A stretch of DNA of 17,620 bases from Chroococcidiopsidaceae cyanobacterium CP_BM_RX_35 (GTDB lineage: Bacteria; Cyanobacteriota; Cyanobacteriia; Cyanobacteriales; Chroococcidiopsidaceae). A program made the position numbers and the translations under genes. How positions within the stretch are numbered: the stretch's first letter is position 1; each line of letters opens with the position of its first letter. This document shows positions 1 to 8,124 of this stretch, piece after piece. The stretch is from positions 1-17,620 of the forward strand of contig JAFAVL010000739.1 of assembly GCA_019242465.1 (NCBI GenBank), given 5' to 3'. Below the pieces are notes generated by a model. That model was given only the letters and a program-made list of their open reading frames with translations. It did not search any database and was not told where the DNA came from.

Positions 1-76
1 AGAAAACATGTAAAGCTTCTCCTTGCCAAGCGAACCAGAAATCCCAGCAATACTTGTTGAGAGGCTGCCAAGGCAT
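1..76 (-). CDS. Start of a glycosidase-like protein (partial, C-terminus outside window)
   Basis: Only about the first 25 residues are inside the window; the gene runs off the left edge. The ATG at 74-76 (minus) lies 15 bp after the mysC stop and is preceded by GGAG and GAAG purine runs, so it is very probably translated from the mys transcript. The visible peptide contains DFWFAWQGEALHVF. From memory this resembles the opening of five-bladed beta-propeller glycosidases of the GH32/43/68 type, where a DFWFA...G..LH.F pattern holds the first propeller blade and its catalytic Asp region. The family call rests on this short match and is tentative. Neither the ATP-grasp ligase mysD nor the NRPS-like mysE, the genes usually expected next to mysC, is seen here; they could lie further downstream. 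If the call holds, the gene could act on a sugar attached to an MAA or on an unrelated saccharide. Confidence 0.55.
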   Translation of the reverse strand, partial: MPWQPLNKYCWDFWFAWQGEALHVF

Positions 77-91
77 ACTTCTTCTGTCTCC

Positions 92-1423
92 TCACTCTAT
101 AAGTTCACCAATATTAAAATCTATTCTTATCCAACCTTTGAGTCTTCGGAGATTGTCGAGCAGAAGTAAGGGAATTTGCCAATGATGTACCATCAGGAAG
201 GGTAAGGGGTCACTCACCTCAAAAATTGCCTCTTTCCCTCGCAAAATGTTTCTTATCCAGGTTTGCAGTTGCTTGAACGATCTAATCTCGTTTAGCCTCC
301 AAACCTCGTGGTACAGCCAGTAGGTTGGCTTACTCTTAGGAAGAGGCTGCAAAGGTTCAGCCAAAGGCTCTTTACCAAGATAGGCATCCGCTACTCCTGG
401 ATGATTGTAAAACATAGTAATGGCGGAGTGAGTACGCGGGTTACACTCAATCGCGTAAACAGTTCCGTCAAGAGCCTGGATGAAGTCAAAGGAAAGTTGC
501 CCAGTTTGTCCCAGTTCTTTAGCAAAATGACTCGCCCATTGCATAATTTCAGGCTTATCAACATTCTCGTAGTTGACTTGAAAGGCGGATGACTCACAGC
601 AGCAGTACATTCTTGACTCTCCATCTCGCACTGTAGTGTGAGTGCAGTATTCCTTTCCAGGGATGAATTCCTGCATAATCCAGGGTTTCTCCTCACTGAT
701 GGGCAGACTCTTGACAAATGCTGCTGTTTCTGCTGGTGTAGCGCCAGGTAGCTTGGTAAGATTCAAGCGACGCACTTGGTCGTAGGGGATGCTTTTAAGA
801 ATGTATTTGTGCTTCTCGTGGGAAAAGTCGAAGTTGAGAACTTGTTCGGGGTTGGTAATTTTGAAGGATTTGGGGACTGATAAACCGAACGAGCGCGCTG
901 TTTCAGCAAAGGCAAATTTGTCATCCAGCATCTTTGTGACATCAGCATCGAAGTGGAAAAACTCTACGCTTTCTGGTAACGGTGGCTTGCCATGGGAGTC
1001 ATAGTAGATGACGGCAAAGATGGCTACTGGGATAAAAAAGTCGATATCTTCTGTTTTGGCGATCGCGTGTAGGGCTTTAACGTAGCCGTCTTTGTCTTGG
1101 TTTGGATCGGGAACGGTGTAAAAGCCAGCAACAGTGTTGGAATATCGATTACCACTTAACCAGAATTTGTCGGTGTCAATTAAAATGACCCGATGCCCAG
1201 CAGCATGAAATGAACGCGCTAGCTGAAGGGTTTTGGTCATTCTAGCGCCAGCAATCAAGATATTTTTGGAATTGGGGTTGAAAACAGTTGGTTTGCTGAA
1301 TGGTCGCTTGAGAAAGTTCCACAGTAGCGATGCTAAGACCACGATGCAGTTGAAGGGAAATGTGATCGCCAGTAATGCCAGAGTGCCCAAGTTTTGGAAC
1401 ACTGCAAAAATATTCTCCCTCAT
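92..1423 (-). CDS. mysC: ATP-grasp ligase forming mycosporine-glycine (MysC)
   Basis: 443 residues. MysC activates 4-deoxygadusol with ATP and joins glycine to it, giving mycosporine-glycine, the third step of MAA synthesis. What is seen: a hydrophobic N-terminal segment (about residues 8-36) that may anchor it to a membrane, a pre-ATP-grasp region with LDDKFA near 165-170, the lysine-rich nucleotide-binding part (YILKSIPYD near 207-215), WIMQEFIPGKE (248-258), and the metal-binding end with D313 and ECNPRTHSAI (326-335). The C-terminal part, including PLPFLMVHHWQIPLLLL, is the MysC-specific tail. Length is close to the roughly 450-460 residues of known MysC. It follows mysB with a 34-bp gap. 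The ATG at 1423 has no clear Shine-Dalgarno sequence, but no better in-frame start exists. An unusual hydrophobic stretch AIFAVI at 134-139 is treated separately. Confidence 0.93.
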   Translation of the reverse strand: MRENIFAVFQNLGTLALLAITFPFNCIVVLASLLWNFLKRPFSKPTVFNPNSKNILIAGARMTKTLQLARSFHAAGHRVILIDTDKFWLSGNRYSNTVAGFYTVPDPNQDKDGYVKALHAIAKTEDIDFFIPVAIFAVIYYDSHGKPPLPESVEFFHFDADVTKMLDDKFAFAETARSFGLSVPKSFKITNPEQVLNFDFSHEKHKYILKSIPYDQVRRLNLTKLPGATPAETAAFVKSLPISEEKPWIMQEFIPGKEYCTHTTVRDGESRMYCCCESSAFQVNYENVDKPEIMQWASHFAKELGQTGQLSFDFIQALDGTVYAIECNPRTHSAITMFYNHPGVADAYLGKEPLAEPLQPLPKSKPTYWLYHEVWRLNEIRSFKQLQTWIRNILRGKEAIFEVSDPLPFLMVHHWQIPLLLLDNLRRLKGWIRIDFNIGELIE

Positions 1424-1457
1424 AGGTGTAATTGCGACATGATAGTGGCTGGTGGCT

Positions 1458-2291
1458 CTACACTCGCCTAATGATCGTTAAGCCGTCTCGAATTGGCAAC
1501 AGCACTTGCTCAACGCGGGAGTCATCTTTGACGATGCGATTGAAAGCAGCGATCGCCTCCCCATTTTTAGATCGCTCCTCTGGTGGCAGGTAAACTTGCC
1601 CCTGAAGCAACGTGTTGTCAACACAAATGAATCCGTTTGGAGTCAACAAATTGTCGTCTAGCAGTATCTGCAAATACTGCACATACTCAGTTTTGTCAGC
1701 ATCAATGAACACTAAGTCAAATGACTCCTGTGCTGCTGCTAACTTGTGGAGTGTTTCTAATGCTGGTCCCAATTCCACATGAATTTTGTCACCATGAGGA
1801 GATGCCTGAAATGCAGATTTGGCAAATTCAGCCGTATAAGGATCTACCTCACAGGCAACTAAACGCCCGTCCATTGGTAAAGCTTCTGCCATTGCCAGGG
1901 CTGAGTAACCCGTAAACATGCCGATTTCTAACACGCTTTTGGTACGAGTCATATGGACAAACATTTTGAGTAGCTGCCCTTCCAAATGCCCTGACAGCAT
2001 TTCTTGTTCCAGGTGACGCACTGTGGCACCTTCGCTAAAGCGCTGGTTCCAAGCCTCCTGGCTTGTTTTCTGAGCCAGCGCAGCTAAGGCAGGAGACTCT
2101 TCAGTAGTACAGTCGTTCACATAAGGGTCTAAACCTGCTGCCAGATGCAATGCCTTTTGCAAGTTTGTCGCTATTTCATCTGGTACACTTGGGTTTTCTT
2201 TCACCTGCTGGATAATTGCCTTGAGCTGGTCAACCAAAATACCTAATGGCGTGACAGGACGAGGAGTTTCCTGCTGCACAACACTAGCCAT
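1458..2291 (-). CDS. mysB: 4-deoxygadusol-forming O-methyltransferase (MysB)
   Basis: 277 residues from the ATG at 2291. This SAM-dependent O-methyltransferase methylates demethyl-4-deoxygadusol to 4-deoxygadusol, the shared core of all MAAs. It belongs to the class I Rossmann methyltransferases of the O-MT3 (caffeoyl-CoA-like) family. Visible motifs: motif [11 protein letters not shown] (121-130), acidic CEVD (147-150) that should hold the SAM ribose, FIDADK (195-200) and VDNTLLQG (224-231), probably metal and substrate contacts. The N-terminal 100 residues are the helical cap typical of MysB. A GTG three codons upstream (2300) is open, but the AGGAG in front of the ATG is spaced correctly for 2291, so I prefer that start. 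It overlaps the end of mysA by 8 nt, indicating translational coupling. Confidence 0.94.
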   Translation of the reverse strand: MASVVQQETPRPVTPLGILVDQLKAIIQQVKENPSVPDEIATNLQKALHLAAGLDPYVNDCTTEESPALAALAQKTSQEAWNQRFSEGATVRHLEQEMLSGHLEGQLLKMFVHMTRTKSVLEIGMFTGYSALAMAEALPMDGRLVACEVDPYTAEFAKSAFQASPHGDKIHVELGPALETLHKLAAAQESFDLVFIDADKTEYVQYLQILLDDNLLTPNGFICVDNTLLQGQVYLPPEERSKNGEAIAAFNRIVKDDSRVEQVLLPIRDGLTIIRRV

Positions 2292-3522
2292 TTTTGCCAC
2301 TCCTAACTAGTAGATCATCACTCCCTACATAAGCATCTACTCCAGCCCCAGCACCGGGATATGTGGCACACAGCTGCTTATGTTCTTCCAGAGATGCACT
2401 CAGTTCTTCGGGTGTCAGGTCATTGGCAAAGAAGCACTGCCCAATCGGTTTTGGCATTGCCGCACGTTGTAAACCATCTCGTGTAAGAGTGATGGATTGC
2501 GTAGCTTGCCACAAAAGTTCGCTATCTAGTAGCGGGTGGTCAAGGGCTAAACCAATGCGGCTCATTAGTCCCAGGATGCGATCACGATCGTATTCAGTAA
2601 TGTAACCACGTCTAGCGGCAATCGTTGCTGAGAGTGCCATATCTATGTTGACGGCATGACCGTGAAACAACGGTACTGATGGAGCCAGCTCTAAGGTAGG
2701 ACTCCAGCTATGACCATAGGCAATCACTCGGTCTAAATCTAACTCGTGCAGGTTCGGAGTCTCCAATTCCAGCATTGTTTTGATTGCTTCGTAATTGACG
2801 CGATGAGCTACTTGCTGGATTTCCGGTGTGCCATTAATGTAACCAAAGTGGGTGTTGAGTAATTCGTCCCCATACTCATACAACAACTCAAATACTTCAG
2901 CGTTGGCGACAACCGCAATCTTCACCAGTTCAGCCATGCCATTGCGTACTTGAGCCGTAGGAAGTGTACGCAAAAACGAGAAGTCAAGGATGACTTTTTT
3001 AGGGGCATGGTATGCACCCAAACGATTTTTCAACTTGCCGTGATTCACAGCAACCTTAATTGCTACGCCAGCATCAATAAGACCGATTAGTGTAGTAGGG
3101 ATGCGGATGTAGTTGGTGCTACGACGGTAAGCCGCACAAGCGAAGCCAGCAACATCAGTAATTAATCCCCCACCCACAACCAAAACTGGCTCTTTACGTA
3201 CTAAATTAAAGTCGGAAAAAGCATCAACAATCGACTCAAATGTCGCAATTGTTTTGGTAGGTTCACTAATGAAGATGGGAAATATCGTTAAATCGATGTT
3301 GTAGTGCTGGAAGTATGCTCGAATTTGTTTTCCGTAAAGCCGATTTATGTTATGGTCTACAACAGCAAGACAGCGTCCGAAATTCTTGTAACTTTCTGCT
3401 AGCTCTGTGTTCTTAGTATCGAAAGTCCCGTCTATATATACGAGACTGAAATCAATCTTCTCGTAACCTTCTACATGAAATGCTGTTTCAGTTGCTACAA
3501 AGTTTGCTTGTACGGTACTCAT
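2284..3522 (-). CDS. mysA: 2-demethyl-4-deoxygadusol synthase (MysA)
   Basis: 412 residues from the ATG at 3522. MysA is a sugar phosphate cyclase of the 3-dehydroquinate synthase superfamily that closes sedoheptulose 7-phosphate into 2-demethyl-4-deoxygadusol, the entry step to MAAs. Seen: the NAD-binding loop [11 protein letters not shown] (117-127), [11 protein letters not shown] (141-151), the metal ligands E198 (in [10 protein letters not shown]), H271 (in [10 protein letters not shown]) and H287 (in FHGHAVNID), and an AMPKPIG segment near 355-361. Overall length and the mysB/mysC neighbours separate it from AroB and from valiolone-type cyclases, although DDGS versus EVS cannot be settled without alignment. 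An in-frame TTG at 3540 is open, but ATG at 3522 has an AAAAGG run nine bases upstream and gives the usual N-terminus. It is the first gene of the operon. Confidence 0.94.
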   Translation of the reverse strand: MSTVQANFVATETAFHVEGYEKIDFSLVYIDGTFDTKNTELAESYKNFGRCLAVVDHNINRLYGKQIRAYFQHYNIDLTIFPIFISEPTKTIATFESIVDAFSDFNLVRKEPVLVVGGGLITDVAGFACAAYRRSTNYIRIPTTLIGLIDAGVAIKVAVNHGKLKNRLGAYHAPKKVILDFSFLRTLPTAQVRNGMAELVKIAVVANAEVFELLYEYGDELLNTHFGYINGTPEIQQVAHRVNYEAIKTMLELETPNLHELDLDRVIAYGHSWSPTLELAPSVPLFHGHAVNIDMALSATIAARRGYITEYDRDRILGLMSRIGLALDHPLLDSELLWQATQSITLTRDGLQRAAMPKPIGQCFFANDLTPEELSASLEEHKQLCATYPGAGAGVDAYVGSDDLLVRSGKNG

Positions 3523-3793
3523 TTGTTTTTGCCTTTTCAACAGTTATTTAGATAGCGAAGCAACATTTTGGGATGTGCTTAGGAAGCCCCAAATAGTCAA
3601 CCACCGTGTTGCTTGAAACCGTGAACTGACAAAAACTATTAACCTTCTAAATTTTTCTTCCAGGAATAAGTAAAATAACCCAAAAAATACTTTTATCTGA
3701 TTCATCGGAGCTAATAGAAGTAGACATTCAATTTATTATTCCTGCCTGTTCAGTTTATACAACAGTGCCTAAAGAGGTAGATAGTGTATAAGA

Positions 3794-3815
3794 TATGTCT
3801 AACTTATGTCTAACT
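3794..3815. repeat. Two tandem copies of TATGTCTAACT
   Basis: Two perfect adjacent copies of an 11-bp unit. It lies about 270-290 bp upstream of mysA in the operon leader. A one-helical-turn period is what a dimeric regulator site could show, but a chance slippage duplication is just as possible. Confidence 0.5.
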
Positions 3816-3935
3816 TACCTGTTTAGTAATAAAAGTTTCAGAATTCAAAGCGCACTCAGGCATCTGAGCCTTAGCTCTGGTAGTGTGAGTGATAGTTAAG
3901 TACTTATACTTACCCAGCTAAATAAGTGCTGAAAA

Positions 3936-3970
3936 GAATCCCCGCTCGTGAAGAGCGCGCGGAGTGTCAA
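3936..3970 (+). mobile_element. Degenerate IS200/IS605-like right-end hairpin
   Basis: GAATCCCCGCTC, a short loop, then GAGCGCGCGG and AGTGTCAA. The order (GAATCCCCGC stem, GC-rich return arm, then TCAA) matches the right ends of IS200/IS605-family elements as I remember them in cyanobacteria, where the subterminal hairpin is recognised by TnpA and the cut falls at TCAA. The return arm carries extra CG and the stem is imperfect, so it looks decayed. No tnpA or tnpB is present next to it; only a short open segment precedes it. Either a solo end left by deletion or a coincidental GC hairpin. Confidence 0.4.
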
Positions 3971-4584
3971 CGAACAAGGGACAGCCGTGGCACGGACGGC
4001 AGGAGCAACGCTAAAAACTCCGTCAATTTCCCTCCAGCGGCAGGGGTACATATCAAACCGACTCGCAAAAATAGTAGGCAATCCATCTGCCAAGAGCGCA
4101 GGGCGTTCATGCCACCGAGTGAATAGGTTGATTAGCCGAAGTGTAGGAATAGCCGAGTTGTTGAGAAACTGAACGATCAAAATTATGAGCAGAAACAGGT
4201 GGTTTAGACGCTAACAGCATTCTGCTATAAACGAGACTAGCTACTCCCACTGCTGTCCACAAGTCCGAAGTCCATCGTAAAGTGAGCAGGATTCTGGCAT
4301 GGGTAATAGGCGATCGCAGCGTAGCAACCTTCCCTATCGCAGTTTTATCGCAACCTTTTCTACCTAATCGTTTTAAGAGTACGAGTAAATAAAATATTTA
4401 TAATTATAGTTATAAGCGTTTATGCTAAGGCTGAGACTCTTCTCGAAATGAAGATATAGCAATACGACTTCTAGAAAAAGGAACTGATTCTCGTTAAAAA
4501 GATTTCTGAAAATTGGATGATGTTTGATGAGGATGAACAGAACGTCTTCGCCTGGCGTAAGCTTCTCTCCCAAAAGGAATATTT

Positions 4585-4628
4585 AACTTAATGCAGCAGG
4601 AGTATTGTTTGTCCTGCTACATTAAGTT
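4585..4628. repeat. 17-bp imperfect inverted repeat
   Basis: AACTTAATGCAGCAGGA at 4585-4601 and TCCTGCTACATTAAGTT at 4612-4628 pair over 17 positions with one mismatch, leaving a 10-nt loop. It would fold into a strong stem in RNA from either strand. No U-run follows on the plus strand, so an intrinsic terminator is not well supported. A small mobile-element end or a structured RNA segment upstream of crtW are alternatives. Confidence 0.7.
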
Positions 4629-4864
4629 GAGGTGGGTTTGTATTTAAAATTACATAGTATTTTAATATAAACTCATTTCTATAGGCAGAAAAATTTGAGA
4701 TACAACCGGGATAGGGTTAGAGAGAAGATGGAAGACCAAGGGTAAATCAATAAAATTGATTAAACTATTAATTGGGATAACTATCCAGGCAGAATTACTT
4801 TTTTGGGCTAAGAACTCCAACACAATCACCTAGTTTGTTCATGTGAGTAGTAAGAGAATGTCAA

Positions 4865-5635
4865 ATGTTTGCGTTGTTATGTAAAGGTTTTAAGCTAAAA
4901 ATGACCACTGGAGTTCTAATCGCTTTTACTATTATTGGGTTATGGGCAACCAGTCTAGGTTTCTTAATTTCCCTCGATCTTTCCAAAATTTCTATTTTCT
5001 ATACATTGCTTGCCCTTCTTTGGCAAACGTTTTTGTATACAGGTCTATTTATTACTGCTCATGATGCAATGCATGGTGTAGCTTGTCCTAGAAATACTAA
5101 AATCAATAATTTGATAGGTGAAGTAACGCTATTAATCTATGCTCTTTTTTCTTATAAAGAGCTATTGAAAAATCATTGGTTGCATCATCACTATCCTGCT
5201 AGTAGTCTTGACCCAGACTTTTACAATAAAAAACAGGAAAACGTCTTGTTTTGGTATTTTAGCTTTTTTAAAACCTATTTTAGCTGGAAGCAACTTCTTG
5301 GCTTAACGTTTATGTTTAATGCAATTGTTTATACGTTTCATGTACCTGAAGCCAGTTTGATTTTATTTTGGGTTATTCCATCAATCTTGAGTTCAATACA
5401 ATTATTCTGTTTTGGCACCTTTTTACCTCACAGGGAACCAGTAGGAGGGTATACTAATCTTCACTGCGCTCAAAGTAATTCACTTCCAGTTTTCTGGTCA
5501 TTTATTACTTGCTATCACTTTGGCTATCACCTAGAACATCATGAATATCCTCATGTACCTTGGTGGCAATTGCCAATAGTTCATCAAAGATTGCAACAGC
5601 AAGATTTGCCGCGTTACTCTTCTACAAAGATCTAA
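4865..5635 (+). CDS. crtW: Beta-carotene ketolase, CrtW type
   Basis: 256 residues. CrtW is a membrane di-iron oxygenase that adds 4-keto groups to beta-ionone rings, giving echinenone and canthaxanthin. It belongs to the fatty-acid desaturase-like superfamily. All three histidine clusters are present: HDAMH (66-70), HWLHHH (104-109) and HLEHHEYPH (222-230) followed by VPWW. Hydrophobic spans lie at about 15-37, 43-64, 83-96 and 145-190. The FLYTGLFITAHDAMHG block is characteristic of cyanobacterial CrtW. The protein starts directly upstream of the first membrane span; the second methionine (M13) is a possible alternative start. The gene is noticeably more AT-rich than galT/galK and stands alone on its strand, so regional acquisition is possible but unproven. 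The product supplies keto-carotenoids for photoprotection. Confidence 0.92.
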   Translation: MFALLCKGFKLKMTTGVLIAFTIIGLWATSLGFLISLDLSKISIFYTLLALLWQTFLYTGLFITAHDAMHGVACPRNTKINNLIGEVTLLIYALFSYKELLKNHWLHHHYPASSLDPDFYNKKQENVLFWYFSFFKTYFSWKQLLGLTFMFNAIVYTFHVPEASLILFWVIPSILSSIQLFCFGTFLPHREPVGGYTNLHCAQSNSLPVFWSFITCYHFGYHLEHHEYPHVPWWQLPIVHQRLQQQDLPRYSSTKI

Positions 5636-5895
5636 TGTAAAAGTTGTGGGAGAGAGCAAGTGGCGCCAGAAATTGCTGAATTTGGAGAATAAGCGCTAAA
5701 TAAGATTGCCAAAATGGCGCTAGCTAAGCACATGACTACGACACGAAGCCCCAACGATTGGCAAAGCGCTATGGTCCTGAAGTGAAGCCGTCGGATTTGT
5801 TCGATACGCCGATCGCACCCCAAAGTTTCCGATTGAAGCGATCACATCTGCCACTCTGGGTAGGGGTAGCGTCGAGGAAGACCATAGTATGCTCC

Positions 5896-5901
5896 TATAA
5901 T
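5896..5901 (+). promoter_or_regulatory. Possible -10 box of galTK
   Basis: A perfect TATAAT lies 30 bp before the preferred galT ATG. The position 23-18 bp upstream reads CGAGGA, a poor -35, so the promoter would depend on an activator or is spurious. The remaining bases from 5636 to 5931 show no gene I recognise, although the galT frame stays open back to 5758. Confidence 0.3.
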
Positions 5902-5931
5902 CCGTTAAAGTGGCATGGTCACAAATGGAAG

Positions 5932-7029
5932 ATGTATTCTCAGAAGCTCTTAAAGCCAGACGGACGCAGCCTAACCCTATACAGCCGATACCCCATTGCG
6001 GAGGAGATCACCGCGCCTAGTCCAGGAAGTGAGCCGATTCAAGCCAACCCACATCTCCGCTGGCATCCCCTGCGAGGCGAGTGGGTTGCCTATGCCAGCC
6101 ATCGACAGGGGCGCACCTTTATGCCGCCCCCTGAATATAACCCAATGGCTCCTACCAAAGACCCTCAATTCCCGACCGAACTACCGGAGGGACAATACGA
6201 CATTGCGGTATTCGATAATCGCTTTCCGTCAATGATTCCCTCGGCAGCTGATGCCCCAAAGGAAATCGTCGATACGCTGCCAGCAAACGGAGCCTGTGAA
6301 GTTGTGGTGTTTACGCAAGATCCGCAGGCTTCTTTGAGTTCTTTACCGCTGGATCATCTGGAACTGCTGTTTCAAGTCTGGGGCGATCGCACCCGCGTCA
6401 TCAGCAACCAACCCCAAATTCAATACGTCCTGCCCTTTGAGAATAAAGGAGTCGAGGTCGGCGTCACGCTGCATCATTCCCACGGGCAAATCTACGCCTA
6501 CCCGTTCGTGCCGCCTGTTCCGGCTCGGATGGGCGAGTGTCAGCTTGCATACTACGAGCAGCAGCAACGGGGACTGCTGCTCGATTTAATCCAAAAAGAG
6601 ATTGAGGACAATCAGCGGATTTTGTATCGGGATGAGTGGGCGATCGCATTTGTGCCAGTATGTGCCCGTTATCCCTACGAAGTTTGGATTGCGCCGATTC
6701 AATCCGTTGCTACTTTCTTAGATCTAACAGCAGAGCAGCGATCGGGACTTGCTATGGCACTCAAAACTGTGACGTTGAAGTATGACGGACTGTGGCAGCG
6801 CCCGTTTCCGTATCTCATGGCTTGGTTTCAAGCAGCGAGCGACGGACAACCTCATCCAGAATGGCATCTACACGCTCAGTTTTATCCACCCTACCGCACC
6901 CCCGACAAACTCAAGTACTTGGCAGGGACTGAACTGGCAGCAGGCATGTTCGCTAATGATGCCCTACCAGAAGAGAAGGCAAAGGAATTGCAAGCTGTTT
7001 CAGTCAATCTTGAGCCTGTTCATTTATGA
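5932..7029 (+). CDS. galT: Galactose-1-phosphate uridylyltransferase
   Basis: 365 residues from the ATG at 5932. GalT exchanges UMP between UDP-glucose and galactose-1-phosphate, the middle step of the Leloir pathway. HIT-superfamily features: HLRWHPLRGEWVAYASHR (41-58) is the N-terminal substrate and metal region, FDNRFPS (94-100) the nucleotide-binding stretch, HSHGQ (182-186) the catalytic motif with H184 as the uridylylated nucleophile, and HLHAQFYPP (312-320) the second His cluster. Ser replaces the Pro often seen in HPHGQ. The frame is open 58 codons further upstream to 5758, but that extension has no GalT resemblance, and MYSQKLLKPDGR is the expected opening. The Shine-Dalgarno sequence is not convincing because GGAAG abuts the ATG. 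It overlaps galK by 4 nt, so the two are coupled. Confidence 0.92.
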   Translation: MYSQKLLKPDGRSLTLYSRYPIAEEITAPSPGSEPIQANPHLRWHPLRGEWVAYASHRQGRTFMPPPEYNPMAPTKDPQFPTELPEGQYDIAVFDNRFPSMIPSAADAPKEIVDTLPANGACEVVVFTQDPQASLSSLPLDHLELLFQVWGDRTRVISNQPQIQYVLPFENKGVEVGVTLHHSHGQIYAYPFVPPVPARMGECQLAYYEQQQRGLLLDLIQKEIEDNQRILYRDEWAIAFVPVCARYPYEVWIAPIQSVATFLDLTAEQRSGLAMALKTVTLKYDGLWQRPFPYLMAWFQAASDGQPHPEWHLHAQFYPPYRTPDKLKYLAGTELAAGMFANDALPEEKAKELQAVSVNLEPVHL

Positions 7030-8087
7030 TGGACTTTCAGCAGATTTTTAATTCGGCACCTGAAGTTGAGGCAAGTGCGCCTGGGCGGGTGAACTTGTTA
7101 GGGGAACACACCGACTACAATGATGGGTTTGTCTTGCCAACAGCCATTCCCCAACACACCACGGTTTACATTGGCTTCAGTCCTAACGAACGCCACCATT
7201 TCTACTCTGCGAACTTAGAAGAGTGGGTAGATGTTAACCCGACTGAATCAACTCCCAAAGGATTTGGCAGTTACGTCAATGGCTGCATTCGGGTTTTAGA
7301 ACAAGCAGGGTATTCCATTCCTTTGCTCAATGTGTTCGTGGCTTCTTCTGTTCCGATTGGTTCTGGATTGTCTAGCAGCGCGGCATTGGAAGTGGCAACT
7401 CTGCGAGGATTGCGATCGCTCCTGCATCTTCACCTAAATGATGTACAGATTGCTCAACTGGGACAACAGGCAGAGATTCAGTATGCAGGCGTTAGCTGCG
7501 GCATTCTCGATCAAATGGCGTCTAGCCTTGCCGATACCGAACATATGCTGTTTCTCGATACTCGCACCCTTGAGCGCCAAATTCTGCCCTTTCCAACGGG
7601 AGCTGAGATTGTGGTGATTGATAGCGGAGTGGCGCGAGCGCTTGCCAGCAGTGGTTACAACCAGCGTCGGGCTGAGTGCGAGGAAGCGGCTCGTCAATTA
7701 GGCGTCAAGGCATTGCGAGATGTGAGCGATCCTCAAATGGCAGCACAGTTACCCGAACCCATTCGCCAACGCGCCCGCCATGTCATTACTGAAAATAACC
7801 GAGTGCTGAAGGTGTTAGCAGGCATTTCGGCTCAAGAGTTTGGTGAATTAATGAATGCCTCTCACGCCAGCCTTCGGGATGACTATGAAGTTTCTGTACC
7901 CGCTTTAGATACACTGGTGGATATCATACAAAATATTCCTGGTGTGTTTGGGGCACGCTTGACCGGGGCAGGATTTGGTGGAGCATGTGTGGCGCTAGTG
8001 GCAATGAGTGAGGCGAGAGCCAGCGCCGAAGTTGCCCTCAAATCTTACAACAACGCTGGATTCAACGGTCATATTTTAGTTGGTTGA
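7026..8087 (+). CDS. galK: Galactokinase
   Basis: 353 residues. GalK phosphorylates alpha-galactose at C1 using ATP, the first Leloir step. It is a GHMP kinase: the galactokinase signature GRVNLLGEHTDY (20-31) binds the sugar, PIGSGLSSSAA (110-120) is the ATP-binding glycine/serine loop, GILDQMAS (159-166) holds the catalytic Asp D162, and LTGAGFGGA (312-320) is the third GHMP motif. Length is slightly short of the usual 380-390 but no motif is missing. Start: the ATGA overlap with the galT stop; a second ATG follows directly, so either may be used. No epimerase gene (galE) is adjacent, so UDP-galactose handling would need a gene elsewhere. Confidence 0.95.
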   Translation: MMDFQQIFNSAPEVEASAPGRVNLLGEHTDYNDGFVLPTAIPQHTTVYIGFSPNERHHFYSANLEEWVDVNPTESTPKGFGSYVNGCIRVLEQAGYSIPLLNVFVASSVPIGSGLSSSAALEVATLRGLRSLLHLHLNDVQIAQLGQQAEIQYAGVSCGILDQMASSLADTEHMLFLDTRTLERQILPFPTGAEIVVIDSGVARALASSGYNQRRAECEEAARQLGVKALRDVSDPQMAAQLPEPIRQRARHVITENNRVLKVLAGISAQEFGELMNASHASLRDDYEVSVPALDTLVDIIQNIPGVFGARLTGAGFGGACVALVAMSEARASAEVALKSYNNAGFNGHILVG

Positions 8088-8124
8088 GAGTTATTTCACC
8101 TTTTTTGTATAGAGCATCACAGCC

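Larger units (their letters stand above)
3523..4864. other. Long gene-poor spacer between mysA and crtW
   Basis: About 1.34 kb without a convincing gene. The right end of the mysA leader (roughly 3523-3900) is AT-rich and must hold the promoter of the mys operon on the minus strand, but I could not pick a trustworthy -35/-10 pair. It contains an 11-bp tandem duplication (3794-3815), an IS200/IS605-like end hairpin (3936-3970) and a 17-bp inverted repeat (4585-4628), listed separately. Short open frames here (3896-4180, 4373-4573) show no family resemblance. The stretch 4630-4864 is AT-rich and presumably holds the crtW promoter. Confidence 0.6.

Noticed and set aside
3523..3540. TTG start for mysA six codons upstream of the ATG
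   Set aside because: ATG 3522 has a properly spaced AAAAGG and gives the usual N-terminus; the upstream codons are the ribosome-site region.
3896..4180. Open frames over the IS-like hairpin region, both strands
   Set aside because: No recognisable domain, arginine- and Ser-rich shadow composition, and no ribosome site; treated as non-coding.
4373..4573. 66-residue minus frame in the mysA-crtW spacer
   Set aside because: AT-rich, Tyr/Asn-rich chance translation with no family resemblance.
5758..5931. N-terminal extension of galT
   Set aside because: Open frame only; the added 58 residues match nothing in GalT, and MYSQKL at 5932 is the natural start.
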